From Staphylotrichum longicolle (lineage: Eukaryota > Ascomycota > Sordariomycetes > Sordariales > Chaetomiaceae), in assembly GCA_019096155.1 (NCBI GenBank), contig JAHCVI010000002.1:4650001-4714000 (forward strand): 64,000 nucleotides of DNA. The letters are read 5' to 3'. Position 1 is the first letter of the stretch, and the number at the start of each line of letters is the position of its first letter. Shown piece by piece: positions 9,562 to 22,110 of the stretch. Below the pieces are notes generated by a model that was not told the origin of the DNA, searched no databases, and was given only the letters and a program-made list of their open reading frames with translations. The translations under genes were made by a program, and so were the position numbers.

Positions 9562-11611
9562 CGTGGCGCCTTAGCTGCTGGGTAATGGGACTGGAGGGAC
9601 AAAGTTGCTGGGGACCAGTGTTCCGAACACTTGCACACGAGGACAGCCATGTTAATTATCAACTTCGCCTGGTCGTTCTTATTGTCAAATCACTTTTTTG
9701 AGAGCCACTCTTACCCGCACAGAGACCTCGGATCTGCGTTGCTATCATATCACATCCTGTCATTTCCCCGCAGATGACGGCATCCTGATCAACATCTGCA
9801 TTCACTGCATAGCCCAGCAACTGGAGCTGATGCAATGTGCATAGTGCTGCCAAAACTGGTGGCTCGTGCATATGGCTGAGAATTGCCGACTGTTGTATAG
9901 CTATAGATGGCTTGTTAGTTGCTTCTTTTTCTCTTGTCGGAAAACTGTCTTAACGTTAAACGGTATTGGCAGGACATGCATCTGAAGGCGACTAGCGAAC
10001 TTAGAAATTTTCACTTAGCACTGAAGTAACTACATCCTCTTTTGCAAAACGCCCACTCTGCAAACACAGAGAAGAAACACATTTAGGAAGGCTTCGACTC
10101 GACACGTCTCAGGCGGGGGAGACGCGTTCGCAGAGACTTCTGACGAGCTATAAAAAGATCCCGCGCAGGAAGTCTCGGAGATCTGATCCCTGAGACGGGC
10201 AGATTGTCTCCGTGGTGACCCTTACTGTAGCAATCTCCTTCCCTTTTAGGATGCAAGCAAAAATTCGTATATGGGCACGTGTGCGCAAGGAAAACGGTGC
10301 CGCAAAGCGGCACGCCAAAGAACGACCGGAGGAACCTTCTCGTTGGTGAAATGCTTCTTACAAGTCCAAGGATGTAGGCATGACGATGTCATAGGCTGGA
10401 TAGAGTCAGTTTTGGACGCAGACGACGTGCCCGGTAGGTCCAGCGATAGTATAAATCATGCTCCAAGAGCGGCTTGTAGAGCACAGCATCCCGCAGGGCT
10501 CGGTCTAACAAGTATCATACCCGGCATTCCCGTTTTTGGTCGAGCCAAAAACGGCTTTGCATGGAATCGTTGCCCTTGCTGGAGCTGCAAATGGCTCCTA
10601 GGAGTATTCTTTTTTCAGACCTTAAGATTTTTCTCTGCGCAAAAGCGGGATTGCTTGCTAGCGCGACCATTCAGCCTTGGCGAAAGCTAGAAATGTCTCT
10701 TAGGGCTCAATAGTCCCTTGTATCGCCACAGCTGGCAAAATGTGGTTTGCTGGCCGCATGCCCCCATGCACGAAGCTACAGAGCAGTTATGGCAAACTGG
10801 CGCTGAACGTGGACGGCAGCAGTCCTCGTTCAATGACTCTGCGGACGTGCAGTCGGCTTGCGGCATGAGAGCACTCGGGTCTCACCCCGCGTCTTTTGTC
10901 TCGAACTGCTCGCCGCGTATCACAGCGCAGGGAAGGAAAAAATGTGTTCTACATTGGGATGCCACCTGTAAGGGGGCCTGAGGGCTTATCCCACCCCCGT
11001 TTCTCGTCTCTTGACACACGCCGTGCTCCCGGAATACGGACCGAGGCATTGAAAAATCTCTTAGAATACCTGATAGTAACACACAAAAATACGGAAGCTA
11101 TGAGATCATGAGCGACGGATCTTCAGAAGACGAGGGGGGCGAGGTCCATTTCCGGTAACCCCTGGAAGGAGGAGAAAGCAACAACACTAGACGCGTCTGC
11201 CCCACCCCACTCAACCAAGAAGAACGAGTCTCGCCGGGATATGCACTCGCACCCGGTCCCGCATAGAGACCCACACCAGCTGTAGCTACAGCAGGGCGAC
11301 CTACGTCACCGCTTCGAAGCACGCGACTCCCCGCCAGACCAACAACGCCACCACCAGCAGAGCTCCCAGCCCGACAACCAGCATCGGCAACCAGCTTTTC
11401 TCCAAGCTACCCTTGCCGAGACCATCCCATGCTGACCCCAGCAACAGCCCGAAACCCAACCATCCTCATCCGAGACAGGTCCCTATACCACTTATACTTC
11501 TGCTCCCTCCGACCCAACCCTCCCTTCTCCTTGTCGTCGATTGCCACAGCTTCTCTCGAATTTATACGCTCCGCTTCTTCCACCGCCTCGAAACACTATA
11601 GCTCCTCGCAT
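9562..11611. other. 2 kb spacer
   Basis: No gene recognised. Several short open frames exist on both strands without homology that I recognise. The last 200 bp (11400-11611) are pyrimidine-rich, CCTCC/CTCC blocks typical of a fungal 5' untranslated leader for the downstream trehalose phosphorylase gene. Confidence 0.4.
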
Positions 11612-14404
11612 ATGGATCGCGATCGCATCCGGTCTCTTGCCAGCGGCGAACGCTCACCGACCTCGAGCGGCGTTGCTACTCCAACAGCCGAGCAAACACA
11701 TCGTCGCCCTCTCAAATCTATCAGTACTATCGGTAAAGCAGTCATGACGTTCGAGAAGAGCCGCAAGTTCTTGACGGCCACTTGGGTGCACTGTAAGCGC
11801 CAGATGAGCACGCTGGTGGAGCAGGAAGGTCACTTTGGTCCTGCGCTCACGGTATGTCGTTGCCCATTGATTTTTTCCCTTCCCATGGCGTGGTTCAGAG
11901 CGAATGCTTGTGATGGAGAATTCGGATCGTTCCGCTCTTTCCTTCTGCTTTCATCCGTTGTTGGCACTGGAAACAGCGCCTTTCTGTATCGCCAACGGCG
12001 CTTCTGTTGAGCTCTATCTGGGTATCTCTGCCGTCTTCCTCAATGGCCATACGGCCGTGGTGGCCCTGGCCATCCGTGACACCGTCTACCTGGTCGACTT
12101 TTCCGTCAAGCACATCGTCCTCGATGATGCTATGAAGATGGGCGCTGACCTCATTGCCGACCATGTCATCGCTGAGGTCGAGAAGTACGAGCACGAGAAC
12201 TTCTCCAAATTCATTGGTGCCGGCCTCCCCACCACGCTCAAGTACATGAGTCCAACTCTGTGCTCCCGTCTGTGGCTCGAGCTGGACATTGTGCCTATTG
12301 TGATGCGTCCTGATGACGAACACAAGAAGTCCTTCTGGGATGTCAAGCGAATCGATGAAAGGCCGATTCCATGGCACGGAAATGCGTCACGTAGGTTGAA
12401 ATGCCAAATTTGGACGCCAACCCCAAACTGACATCAGATTCTAGGAACTTCGGGCCTTCTCTTGTCCCGCTTCTCCAAGTTGGCTGGCGCGGCATTGTCC
12501 AGACCGACGCTGGCTTCCGTGCCCACCTGACGACGGCCCAGAACTACAAGGACACCTGCGACATTTCGACATGGGAAACCATGTTGACCTATGCCAAGAA
12601 GCTCAGGAGCAACAAGACCAAGATTGCCTTCTTCAGCTCCACTCCTCAGGGCGGTGGCGTTGCCCTCATGCGTCACGCATTGGTGCGATTCGCCCGTCTC
12701 ATGGGTGTCGACCTGACTTGGTATGGTGAATACAACTTTCCTTTCTCGGCGACAGCAAGGCCACAGAGTAATTCCCGCATTTAGTGCCCAAGCCTTGGCC
12801 TGGTGTGTTCCGTATCACTAAGAGCATCCACCACATTCTCCAGGGCGTCAGCCACCCGTATCAGCGCATCTCGTCCGAGGAGAAGCAGGCCGTCATTGAC
12901 TGGATCACCGAGAATGCGAACCGGTACTGGTTCTCCGAAGACGGCCCACTGCGAGGCCCCGAAGAAGGCGGTGCCGACGTTGTGATTGTAAGTAATTTTA
13001 TCGTACCTGCACCCCCTGGCATCCCCTCTGCACCAGACACAAACTCTCACCCACCCTCATGAACGTCCCTTGCGAGGCTACTGCACCTCTGGCACATGAC
13101 CGAGACCGCACCTGGAGAGCGTGGGGCAGGGACTGGGGTACCTCAATGACAGACTTACACACCGTGATGGCAGTGCATGCTGACGGACCCAGATTGACGA
13201 CCCCCAGATGCCTGGCCTCATCCTCTTGATCAAGAAGGTCACACCACACCGCCCAGTCCTTTACCGATCCCACATCCAGATCGGAGCGACCTCGTTGACA
13301 AGGCAGGCTCGCCCCAGGCCGACATCTGGGACTTCCTCTGGAGCAACATTCAAAGTTGTGACATGTTCATCAGCCACCTGATCCCCATCTTCATCCCCTA
13401 CACCGTGCCCCGGGAGAAGGTCGTCTACTTCCCCGCCACCACCGATTGGCTCGATGGCCTCAACAAGCATCTCAACAAGTGGGATGCCGGCTACTACGGC
13501 CACATCTACAACGTTGACTGCCACTCGCAGCACATGTAAGCTAACCACCTCCCCCCCCCCCCCCCCCCCCCCCCCCCTTTTTCCCTCATGCACTAACCAC
13601 CCCTCTAGGAGCGAACTCAACTGGCCCACCCGCAAATACATCGTCCAAGTCGCCCGCTTCGACCTTTCCAAGGGCATTCCCACCGTCATTGACTCGTACG
13701 CCGAATTCCGCCTCCGCTGCAAAAAGACCGGCATCACCGATGTCCCGCAGCTCGTCGTCTGCGGCAACGACTCCGTCGACGACCCGGACGCCTCGCTGAT
13801 TTATGACCAGACCATGGCCCAGCTTGAGACGTACTACCCCGACCTCCTCAAGGACGTCAGCGTCATGCGCCTCGAACCCAACGACCAGCTCATCAACACC
13901 CTGCTCGCCAACGCCCACGTCGTGCTGCAGCTGTCGACCCGTGAAGGGTTCGAAGTCAAGGTCAGCGAGGCTCTCCATGCCGGCCGCCCTGTCATCGTCA
14001 CCGCCACGGCGGGCGTCCCGCTGCAAGTCAAGGACAAGAAGAACGGGTTCCTCGTCACGCCCGGCGACTGGAAAGCTGTGGCGGGCCATCTCATGGACCT
14101 CTTCACCGATGATGAACTCTGGAAGAAGATGAGCCATGCCGCGGCCACAGGTGTGTCGGATGAGGTAGGCACCGTGGGGAATGCGCTCGGCTGGTTTTAC
14201 TTGGCCGCCAGGTGGAACGAAGTTGGTGTTGAGAAGCACGGTAAGGGTGGCCTGAAGGGGACTGAGAAGTGGGTGAATGACATGGCGAGGGAGGAGCGGG
14301 GGTATCCGTATGCGGAGGGGGAGAACCGATTGCCGAGACATTTTACGGAGATTAAAGAGGTGCCGGTGCATGGGAAGCCGTCGGTTCCCGTGCCGGTTGA
14401 GTAA
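11612..14404 (+). CDS. ccg-9: Trehalose phosphorylase / clock-controlled gene 9 type, one frameshift
   Basis: Six exons are predicted: 11612-11851, 11901-12390, 12438-12725, 12785-12987, 13193-13535 and 13609-14404. The product is the GT4-family enzyme known as CCG-9 in Neurospora, acting on trehalose and phosphate (or in reverse). Diagnostic segments are ANGASVELYLGISAVFLN, WETMLTYAKKL, FFSSTPQGGGVALMRHALV, HIQI..SDLVDKAG, the GT-B domain start KYIVQVARFDLSKGIP and the sugar-nucleotide style loop STREGFEVKVSEALHAGRP. In exon 5 a single base is missing at about 13276-13281 (HIQI then one base short of RSDLVD), and exon length 343 instead of 344 agrees. Either a sequencing slip or an inactivating mutation. 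The fifth intron contains a 27-base C run. Intron 1 uses the second AG of a CAGAG acceptor. Confidence 0.85.
13551..13577. repeat. Poly-C homopolymer of 27 bases
   Basis: An uninterrupted run of 27 cytosines follows CTAACCACCT inside the last intron (13536-13608) of the ccg-9 type gene. Such a run is prone to length change and sequencing error. It lies in the intron, so it does not alter the protein directly, but it could affect splicing or reflect local assembly quality. Confidence 0.9.
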
Positions 14405-16437
14405 AAAGGGGGAAATAGAGGAGGGGGAGGTGGGGGTGAGGTGGGATTTGAGAAGGAGGGGAGGGTCTTGGGGGCAGGGGATACCAGAGGTGGGATTGCG
14501 GAGATGTTTCTTGATTTGGAGAGATTTATGCGATGGAGGTAAATATGGCGCCGTTGAGGGTTGGGGAGTGGACTGGGCGTGCGTTTGTTGGGGAGTCGGC
14601 GAGGAACTAGAGAAGTTGGATGGAGTCGCAAGCGGTTACCTCAATCGCCCGAAGATAGCCAATATGAGAAAAGATAGGAAAAAGAGCTAAGGTACAGGCC
14701 CCATGCGATCCCTCATCAACATTTCAACGCAGTTGCCACCTTCAGCAGAACCTGAAGCACCAGGGGAAGCTTTGTCCAAGTCTTCCTAACCCTGCTCCTA
14801 TATTAGCCAAGGGTCCAGCATTGGTTTACTGGTACTTGCCGGGAGTCAGAGTGATCCTAGTCAGGGCAGTTGTCGCCACCGCTTCCGCCGGCGGGATCCG
14901 AAGCTGGATTAGCCGCCGCTGGGAGAACTTTGTCCGGACCCTCGTTCGGGTTGGCCTGTTCGACTCTCATGTCAGTTCAGTCTTGGTAAGCTGCCTCGAG
15001 GGGTACTCACCAGGGATTTTGAAGGAGTTTGTTTTGGCTTCTATCCTTTTAAATCCAACAATGATGAAGGGTAAGAGCAATGGGTGAATGAGACAGGCAA
15101 ATATTGATAGGCAGTAGGAACCGGAGATGGCTGTTGCGGTGGCAGCGATGGTGGTATTCTTCGTGGGGAGAAGGCATTCTTATGTCCGCCGGCCGGTGAG
15201 CCCAGATCTGAGTTGGTTATGACGACTGAACTCCATCCGTTGTATGCTTTGCTCTTGATGTCACTCTGCTGTTGACAGTACCTCACACACCTTCCTCTAG
15301 CGCCCGACGTAGCCGATGATGAAGGACAGCCAGGAATTTTCAGGTCGTCAGTGCGCCAGGGTGAAGCCATTGACCAGTAAGACGCCGTGAGCAACCACCA
15401 CGCCCCCACGCCTCGCTCCCCCCACCAGTGGCAAATACCGAAGCTGGCTAGGCGCATCCGCAGACATGGATGGCAAGTCAATACAGATTGGTTATATCTG
15501 CATCGTGGAGTCATCCCCGCGAACCAATGTGCATGAGGCCGAGGTTTGCGACCGCGATGGTGTCGTAGTCTTGCCCGTCGACTTGAAGGAGGAGCTTTTG
15601 GCGGGAGCGGACCGTCTGAGAACCCCAGGAGGGATCGGTTGCATTACGGATCGTTTCTAATTTTGGAATCCGCTCGCGGCGGCGACGGTATGCATGAAGG
15701 CATTCTTGGATCACTGGATGCCTTCGATGACAGGCGCGGAATGTTCTGCCACGGAGAATTAGGGAATTGGGTGTGGGTCTGGCGCCTGAGGCATCACTTC
15801 CGATATTTGAGTGTGATGTGCTCCACATTAGGTGGTCGGAAACTGTGGGACAGGCAACCAATCGGTCAGGGTGGTGATATTGTCTGTCTTATTCTAACGG
15901 TGGGCGTGGGAAAGACCCGCATGCAAAAGATGGAGAGGGGTTTCTGCAGTGCTCGGGCCATGGTGGGCCAGGTGAGTCTGGGAGCTCCGAGAGAAATGAT
16001 GATTTTGTGGGGGAATGTGCGCTGTGGTGATAAGGAGCGCTGGGCGAGTTTTTCCACCTTCAGTGAAAGAGTGTTTATATATATCTGACGGGATATATGC
16101 GGAGCTGTGTGTACATAATCGAGAGATTTTTGAGATCAGAGGTTGGGGACCTCTTCCCTCTTCAGTAGCGGAACTTCCCGTCACCAAAGCTCCGCTTCAT
16201 ATCAACAATATTACCATGGTTGCGCCTCATTGTCTTATACCAGCTCATCCCATGCAGAAATCTCTCACCCACTTCTTCAGCTCATTCATGGACTTCGGCG
16301 GCTGAGGCTGCATCCAACCTAACGAATCAAGGCAGTGAGGCGCCTCGTATTTGTTTACAGCATATCACGACATCGGTGACGAACGCTACGGAAAAACCCA
16401 ATTTTCCAACTAGACCGTAGAAACTGAACAACGAAAA
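14405..16437. other. 2 kb spacer
   Basis: No gene recognised. The first 250 bp are purine-rich (GGGGAGG blocks), complementing the pyrimidine-rich tracts seen in this region. Open frames at 15466-15861 and 15546-16088 overlap each other on opposite strands and show no family motif. Confidence 0.4.
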
Positions 16438-17607
16438 TTACATCTCAATGAGCACCTTCAACGCCCGGTGCTGTTGCGCCGCTCCAAATGTCTCATATGC
16501 CTTCACGATCTCCTCAAACTTGAATCCTGCATATGCTCAGGTCTTCCACTAACACATTAGAGCAAGGAAGGAAGCGAGAGGCACTTACTGTGTGTGATGA
16601 GTTGGGCTGGATCTAATTTCTTCGCTTCGACCATCTTCAGCAACATGGGCGTAGTGACAGCGTCGACTAGCCGAGTAGTAATGCCTATCTTCCGTTAGCA
16701 TACAGCATTACACCGATACCCATACCGGCAGACGGAATTCTATACTAATGTTCTTAGCCCAAAGATCCTGCAGAAACAAATCTGCTTTTTTACCGTGAAC
16801 GCCAACATTCGCCAGCACGCCTCCCGGCGCCAGAAGCCTCTGAGACAGCTCGAACGTCTCTGGGATCCCGACAGCCTCAATGACTGTGTCGCAGCCCTTG
16901 CCGTCTGTTTTATCTCGGATAGCCTTGATGACAGCATCAATACCACCTTCTCCGCTATTAAAAGTCGCATGAGCGCCAATCTCAGTAGCAACCTTGAGAC
17001 GGTTTGCGTCGGTGTCAATCACGATAACAACGGCAGGCGTGTAGAACTGAGAAGTGATCAATGCAGCGAGACCAACAGGGCCGGCGCCGATAATAACCAC
17101 AGTCGAGCCCGGCTGAACCTTGCCGTTGATCACGCCGCATTCCAAGGCGGTAGGGAAGATGTCACTAAGAGTGACAAGCGATGACTCTTCAAGACCGTTC
17201 GGGATGCTGTAGAGACTGCAATCGGCGTGCGGGATGCGCACATACTCGGCCTGCGTTCCATCGATCTCGTTGCCGAGGATCCAGCCGCCGGTTGTGCAGT
17301 GCGATGACATGCCGCGACGGCAGTACTCGCATGATGCACATGACGAGATACACGAAATAAGAACCGAGTCGCCGTTTTTGAAGCGAGTAACTGATGGCCC
17401 GACATTTTCAACGATCCCAACACCTTCGTGGCCGAGAATGCGGCCAGGGGCACAAGTAGCAACGTCTCCTTTTCGAATATGCAGATCGGTGCCGCAAATG
17501 GTCGTCTTGGTCAATCTAACGACGGCATCGGTCGGAGCCACGGTCCTCGGCATTGGTCGCTGCTGGAGCTCCACCTTGCCCACTTGTTTGTAGACGAGAG
17601 CTTTCAT
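16438..17607 (-). CDS. Zinc-dependent alcohol dehydrogenase (medium-chain)
   Basis: Three exons (17607-16746, 16684-16589, 16526-16438) give about 348 residues. The first intron begins GTATAG inside NIS, which restores KNISITTRLVDAVTTPML; the second is phase 1 and restores ITHRFKFEEIVKAYETF. Catalytic zinc ligands are in KTTICGTDLH and GHEGVG; the structural zinc lobe is CASCEYCRRGMSSHC; the cofactor fold starts VVIIGAGPVG. The family start MKALVYK is at 17607. The frame is open 34 codons further upstream (17709) with an Arg/Ser/Thr-rich, acid-free stretch that could be a mitochondrial presequence. Substrate is a small alcohol/aldehyde; it groups with tetrameric class enzymes of the threonine/alcohol dehydrogenase kind, so the exact substrate is uncertain. 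Confidence 0.85.
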
Positions 17608-18348
17608 GCTTGTACCGGTCACAAAGGCGCGTACGGAGTTCAATCGGAGATTGTTCATGAAGCCGACGGCAGCTGTTGCGCATATCAAAAACCGGGTTAC
17701 GATTGTCAAGCAAGGAGTCTTTCTGGTGCCCTGTATCTGTTGTCAATTTATAGCTTGAGGATCGATGAGCGCAAGTTTACGTCAGACTCCGAAAGGATCG
17801 ATCTCACACACGCACATATACACGTATGCAGACGCATGTACATGCACACATATAAGCTATTCCTCCTGGCGGCTTAACCTGAAAGAACAACTATCAGTCA
17901 GCGACAATTACATTTCCTAAATGGATCCCGGTCTCCTAAAGCCCGTACATCCTCCTTAATCGGCATAGTTATGTCCTTACATCTTTGCCCTTTTTATCAG
18001 CTGGGCGTGGGTTAGTATGAGTAAGCCAGCTCGAAGTCCAAGCTGTAGTGTTCAACGTCTTATCCTCGGCGGTTGAAGCGTGCTTACTCGGCGTGGCACG
18101 AGATGGTTAGTGTCGGTCGGGTTGAGGATGCTGGGCCTTTTGTGGACATCTGTGCGTTGCAGCATAAAGTCTCTCTCGTCCACGGATCCAAAGATAATTG
18201 TTCTCCTAATTAGATCAGATCATTCCGTATAACTGCGTAATTTAATGACTTGTCGCATTGAAACCCCCCTGTCCACGGCACGCCCCTGTCCACGGCACGC
18301 ACTCGGGGTCGTTCATCCCGGTGCCTACCGAGGACTGATTCCTAACTC
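17608..18348. other. Spacer between zinc ADH and pyruvate decarboxylase
   Basis: No gene recognised. There is a short direct repeat near 18270-18300, CCCCTGTCCACGGCACGC followed at once by CCCTGTCCACGGCACGC. Around 17810-17860 lies a CACACAxA-rich stretch. Confidence 0.45.
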
Positions 18349-20210
18349 TCACTCAATCATCGCATTATTCTTCGCAGCTACTTCCGTCGTGATCTTCAGC
18401 GCCCTGGGTGCGTCCTCTCTCGGCATCCACAGCTCGACAAACTGCAAACCGCTAGCCTCGTTGAAGACTTTGTCGGTCAACAGCTTCTCGAGCTGCTCCT
18501 TGGTCTTAATGATGAACTTGCGGACTTGTTTGTCGAGTCCGCCGAACACGGTCGGCACCTCGGTGTACTGCCACCGCGCAATGTCATTGTATTCGGCCTC
18601 CCTACCGTGGATGAAACGCTCGATGGTGAAGCCCTCGTTATAGATAAGGAAGCTGTGAGTACATTTTAGTGCGTCATTTTGTAAAACAGAATTAGGGAGA
18701 CGGGAATACATTGTAATCTTAAGATTATGCCGAATCATAGTCGACACCTCTTGCGCGGCAAGCTGGAACGCGCCGTCGCCTACGAACAATATCGTTCGGC
18801 GGTCCGTTTCCATATCCTTCGCCGCCAGGGCCGCTCCCTGGGCCGCACCTACTGACCATCCAATGCTGCCCCATAGGATCTGCGTGATGCCAGTGACACC
18901 AGGTGGGAATTTGGTTTCCCAGATGCCAAAATTGGCGGTGCCTGTCTCTGTGACCACAATATCGTTCTCATTCAGGTACTCCCCGATACGGGGCCAGAAG
19001 AAAGCCTGTGTGACGGTCTCAGAATTATCTCTGTTTTCGGCCACCTCGTTAACAACTTCTGGCGATGGCGGCGGAGACAGCTTGCTCAAGTCAACACGCT
19101 CAATCACCTTGCGGAGTACTCCACGCATGGCCACGCCAGGGTACTCCGAGTATCGCACGGTACAGTGAGTGGGATGGAAATCGATCGTGTTCAGCTTCGA
19201 AGTGCGATAGGAAAAGCCCGTCGTGTTGAAGTCGCTCTTCAGCGCGCCAATCGATAGAACCAAGTCGGATGCCTCAACACGCTTCACGACGTCAGGATGG
19301 GATCCCGTTCCAGCATACACTCCGCCATATGTCCGTGAGCTCTCGTTGATAGCGCCCTTGCCCATGGGCGTCACGAACACAGGGAGCCTGGTCTTCTCAG
19401 CCAGTTCATGCACCTCGTCAAGCACCCTGTGGCGGATGGCACACGCATCCACTAAGATGATCGGGCTCTTGGCAGCATGGAGGTAGCGTAGAACAACATC
19501 TACGACGTAATCCTCGCGCTCCGGCTCGTTCTTCGGTTCGGTTAGATCAATGGGCGTATCGAGACGGGCACCCTCAATCTTCTTCTCGGCCATATCGGTC
19601 GGAAGCATAATGTATACAGGTCGGCTGCGAATCCAACACTCACGCAGAGCGTGGTCGATCTGGTTCGCGATCTCTGACGGCTTGTTCAGCCGGGCGGTGT
19701 CGCACGAGATCTGAGAACTCATGTTGGCAAAGACATTGAAGTCGCCGTTGCCAAGCGTGTGATGTAGCAGCATGCCATTGCGTTGCGAGATGGTGGACGG
19801 GCAGCCGACGATGTGCACGACTGGGACGTGCTCTGAGAAGGCACCGGCAACGCCGTTGATCGCAGACAGCTCTCCTACACCAAAGGTTGTGACGAGGGCT
19901 GAGATGCCCTTTGCGCGTGCGTAGCCGTCGGCGGCGTATGCTGTTGTTCAGTAAGACCACCGTTCAATAGTCATGGTGCGACCGATTACATACCCGCATT
20001 GAGCTCATTTACGCTACTCACCCATCGCAGCCCGGCCTTGGGAATGTAGTCTAGGGCAACTAGATTGAAGTCTCCTGGGAGGCCATGGACAGAGCGAATT
20101 CCAATCTCGTGCAACCGCTTGAAGACGTATTCAGCAACGGCGATGGGCTTCTTGAGGCCCCGTTCCCGGATGTCGTGAGCCATCTCGGGCATATTCGGAT
20201 TGTGTACCAT
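18349..20210 (-). CDS. pdcA: Pyruvate decarboxylase
   Basis: Three exons (20210-19994, 19940-18710, 18652-18349) give about 583 residues, the normal fungal length. It converts pyruvate to acetaldehyde and CO2 with thiamine diphosphate and Mg2+ in the cytosol. Visible are HGLPGDFNL, the catalytic glutamate in SSVNELNAAYAADGYARAKG (formed across the phase-1 first intron), the HHTLGNGDF histidine pair, the central-domain NTIDFHPTH region, and the thiamine motif GDGAFQLAAQE ending with IYNEGFTIERFIHG across the phase-2 second intron. The frame is clean. It diverges from ADH1, whose start is 770 bp away, so the two fermentative steps may share a control region. A 595 bp piece of this gene is duplicated at 3670-4265. 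Confidence 0.95.
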
Positions 20211-20979
20211 CTCTGCGAATGAACTAAAACGCGTCGCCGAATAGATACAGAGGATTTGAAGAAAAGACGATTTAATGGCCTCATTTTAGCTGGCCAATGG
20301 TCTGCAATAAGGGATTTTCAAGGTTGCCATAGCACGAGACGTTCGCATGGGTAATGATGCGACAGCAGTCGAAAATCAGGCCATGCGATATGGCCCGCAT
20401 TGGTGCTTGCATATGGATGACATGGATGACAAACGATGTCGGGTAGACATTACGTTTGATGATTCCCGTTTACGCAAGAGTGATGTAATTGAAGGTCGTC
20501 CCGAGAAGGATCTGCGGTGTCGCTGGTGCTATTGAAACTCGGGGGAAAGGACTTGGACTTGGGAGGCCCCAGCTGCTGTGGAAGTGCAGGAGCGCCGTTT
20601 GAATGAAAGCGATGAGGAAGCTTAACTGCGCAAGTCAATCGAAGCTGCCCTTAGCCTTTTCTAACGACAATGACGACGACAGCGATAATGAGGGATGATA
20701 ATTATCGAAGATATGATGCCTTGATGAGTGTTTAGTCTAGGAATGTCCACCTACGGGAAGGTCTGATGATCACGCGACCCGCAACCCAGTGCTCTTCAAC
20801 ATCAGAGCTAATTTGTCCTTTCAGTCGGACTACATTTGACCCGATTGTTCTGGACCTCAAAAGGTCACCTACATACGACGTGACAGCAGTTATTCATAAT
20901 GCTGCCCACTTCATCCACACTCAGATAATCATTGCATCGTCTCGCTTCCTACAGAACAATCACACAAACAGGCTTCAAA
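20211..20979. promoter_or_regulatory. Shared upstream region of divergent PDC and ADH1
   Basis: The 769 bp between the two starts holds no open frame with homology. It should contain both promoters. Position is the only evidence for regulation; I could not identify a defined activator site with confidence. Confidence 0.5.
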
Positions 20980-22110
20980 ATGGCAAACTCCGGAATCCCA
21001 AGTGAGCAATGGGCTCAGGTCGTTGAGAAGTTGGGCGGACGTAAGTTTTGTTCTAGAGAAAAGTCGCAAGGGTAACCAAGTTGCAGCTGATTCTAACAAG
21101 ATGCTATAGCGGTGTCCTACAAGAAGATCGCTGTCCAGAAGCCCGGCCCTGATGAAGTTCTCATCAACATCAAATACTCGGGCGTCTGCCACACCGACCT
21201 CCACGCCATGATGGGTGATTGGCCGCTCCCAACAAAGCTCCCACTTGTCGGCGGTCACGAAGGCGCCGGTGTGGTAGTAGCCAAGGGCGAGCTGGTCAAA
21301 GACCTTGAGATTGGCGACCACGCCGGGGTCAAGTGGCTCAACGGTAGCTGCCTGGCCTGCTTCTTCTGTATGCAGGCAGACGAGCCGCTTTGCCCACAAG
21401 CCCTGCTCTCAGGCTACACGGTCGATGGCAGCTTCCAGCAGTACGCCATTGCCAAGGCAGCACACGTGGCGCGCATCCCTAAGGAGTGCAACCTTGAGGC
21501 CGTGGCGCCTGTTCTGTGCGCCGGTATTACGGTGTACAAAGGGTTAAAGGAGTCGGGCGCGCGCCCAGGCCAGTATGTCGCAATCGTCGGGGCTGGCGGC
21601 GGCTTGGGAAGTATGGCGATCCAGTATGCACGTGCCATGGGCCTGCTTGTCATCGCCATTGACCAGGGCGAGGAGAAAGAACATAGCTGCAAGACGCTTG
21701 GCGCTGCCGCGTACGTCGACTTTATGAAGAGTCCGGATCTTGTGCAGGAGGTCAAGGATGCGACGTCCGACGGACTCGGCCCGCACGCGGTGCTGCTGCT
21801 TGCCGTACAGGAAAAGCCGTTCCAGCAAGCGACCGAGTATATACGCAGCCGGGGCACCGTCATCTGCATTGGCATGCCTGCGAAGGCGTACATCAAGGCG
21901 CCCGTGTTCGATACCGTCACTCGCATGGTCACTATCAAGGGCAGCTACGTCGGTAACCGCCAGGACACTCAGGAGGCGCTGGATTTCTTCCGACGGGGCT
22001 TGATAAAGGTGCCGTACAAGACAGTCGGCTTAAGTCAGCTACAGGATGTGTTCCAGTTGATGCATGACGGTAGGATTGTGGGTCGTTACGTCGTAGATAC
22101 GAGCAGGTAG
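20980..22110 (+). CDS. adh1: Alcohol dehydrogenase I
   Basis: Two exons (20980-21040 and 21110-22110) encode 353 residues, the standard ADH1 length. The small first exon gives MANSGIPSEQWAQVVEKLGG, and the join reads GGPVSYKKIAVQKPGPDEV. It reduces acetaldehyde to ethanol with NADH, and the reverse. The catalytic zinc sits on GVCHTDLHA and GGHEGAG; the structural zinc lobe is CLACFFCMQADEPLC; the cofactor loop is VGAGGGLGSMAIQYA. No frame lesion is present. Two codons are unusual for the family: H in GDHAGVKWLNGS is normal but CFF replaces the more frequent CEFC spacing residue. It is divergent from pyruvate decarboxylase, giving the complete pyruvate-to-ethanol route within 3.8 kb. Confidence 0.95.

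Noticed and set aside
13586..14371. 261-codon minus-strand frame in the ccg-9 region
   Set aside because: Antisense of the GT-B exon, which has unmistakable homology on the plus strand; long shadow frames are expected in GC-rich coding DNA.
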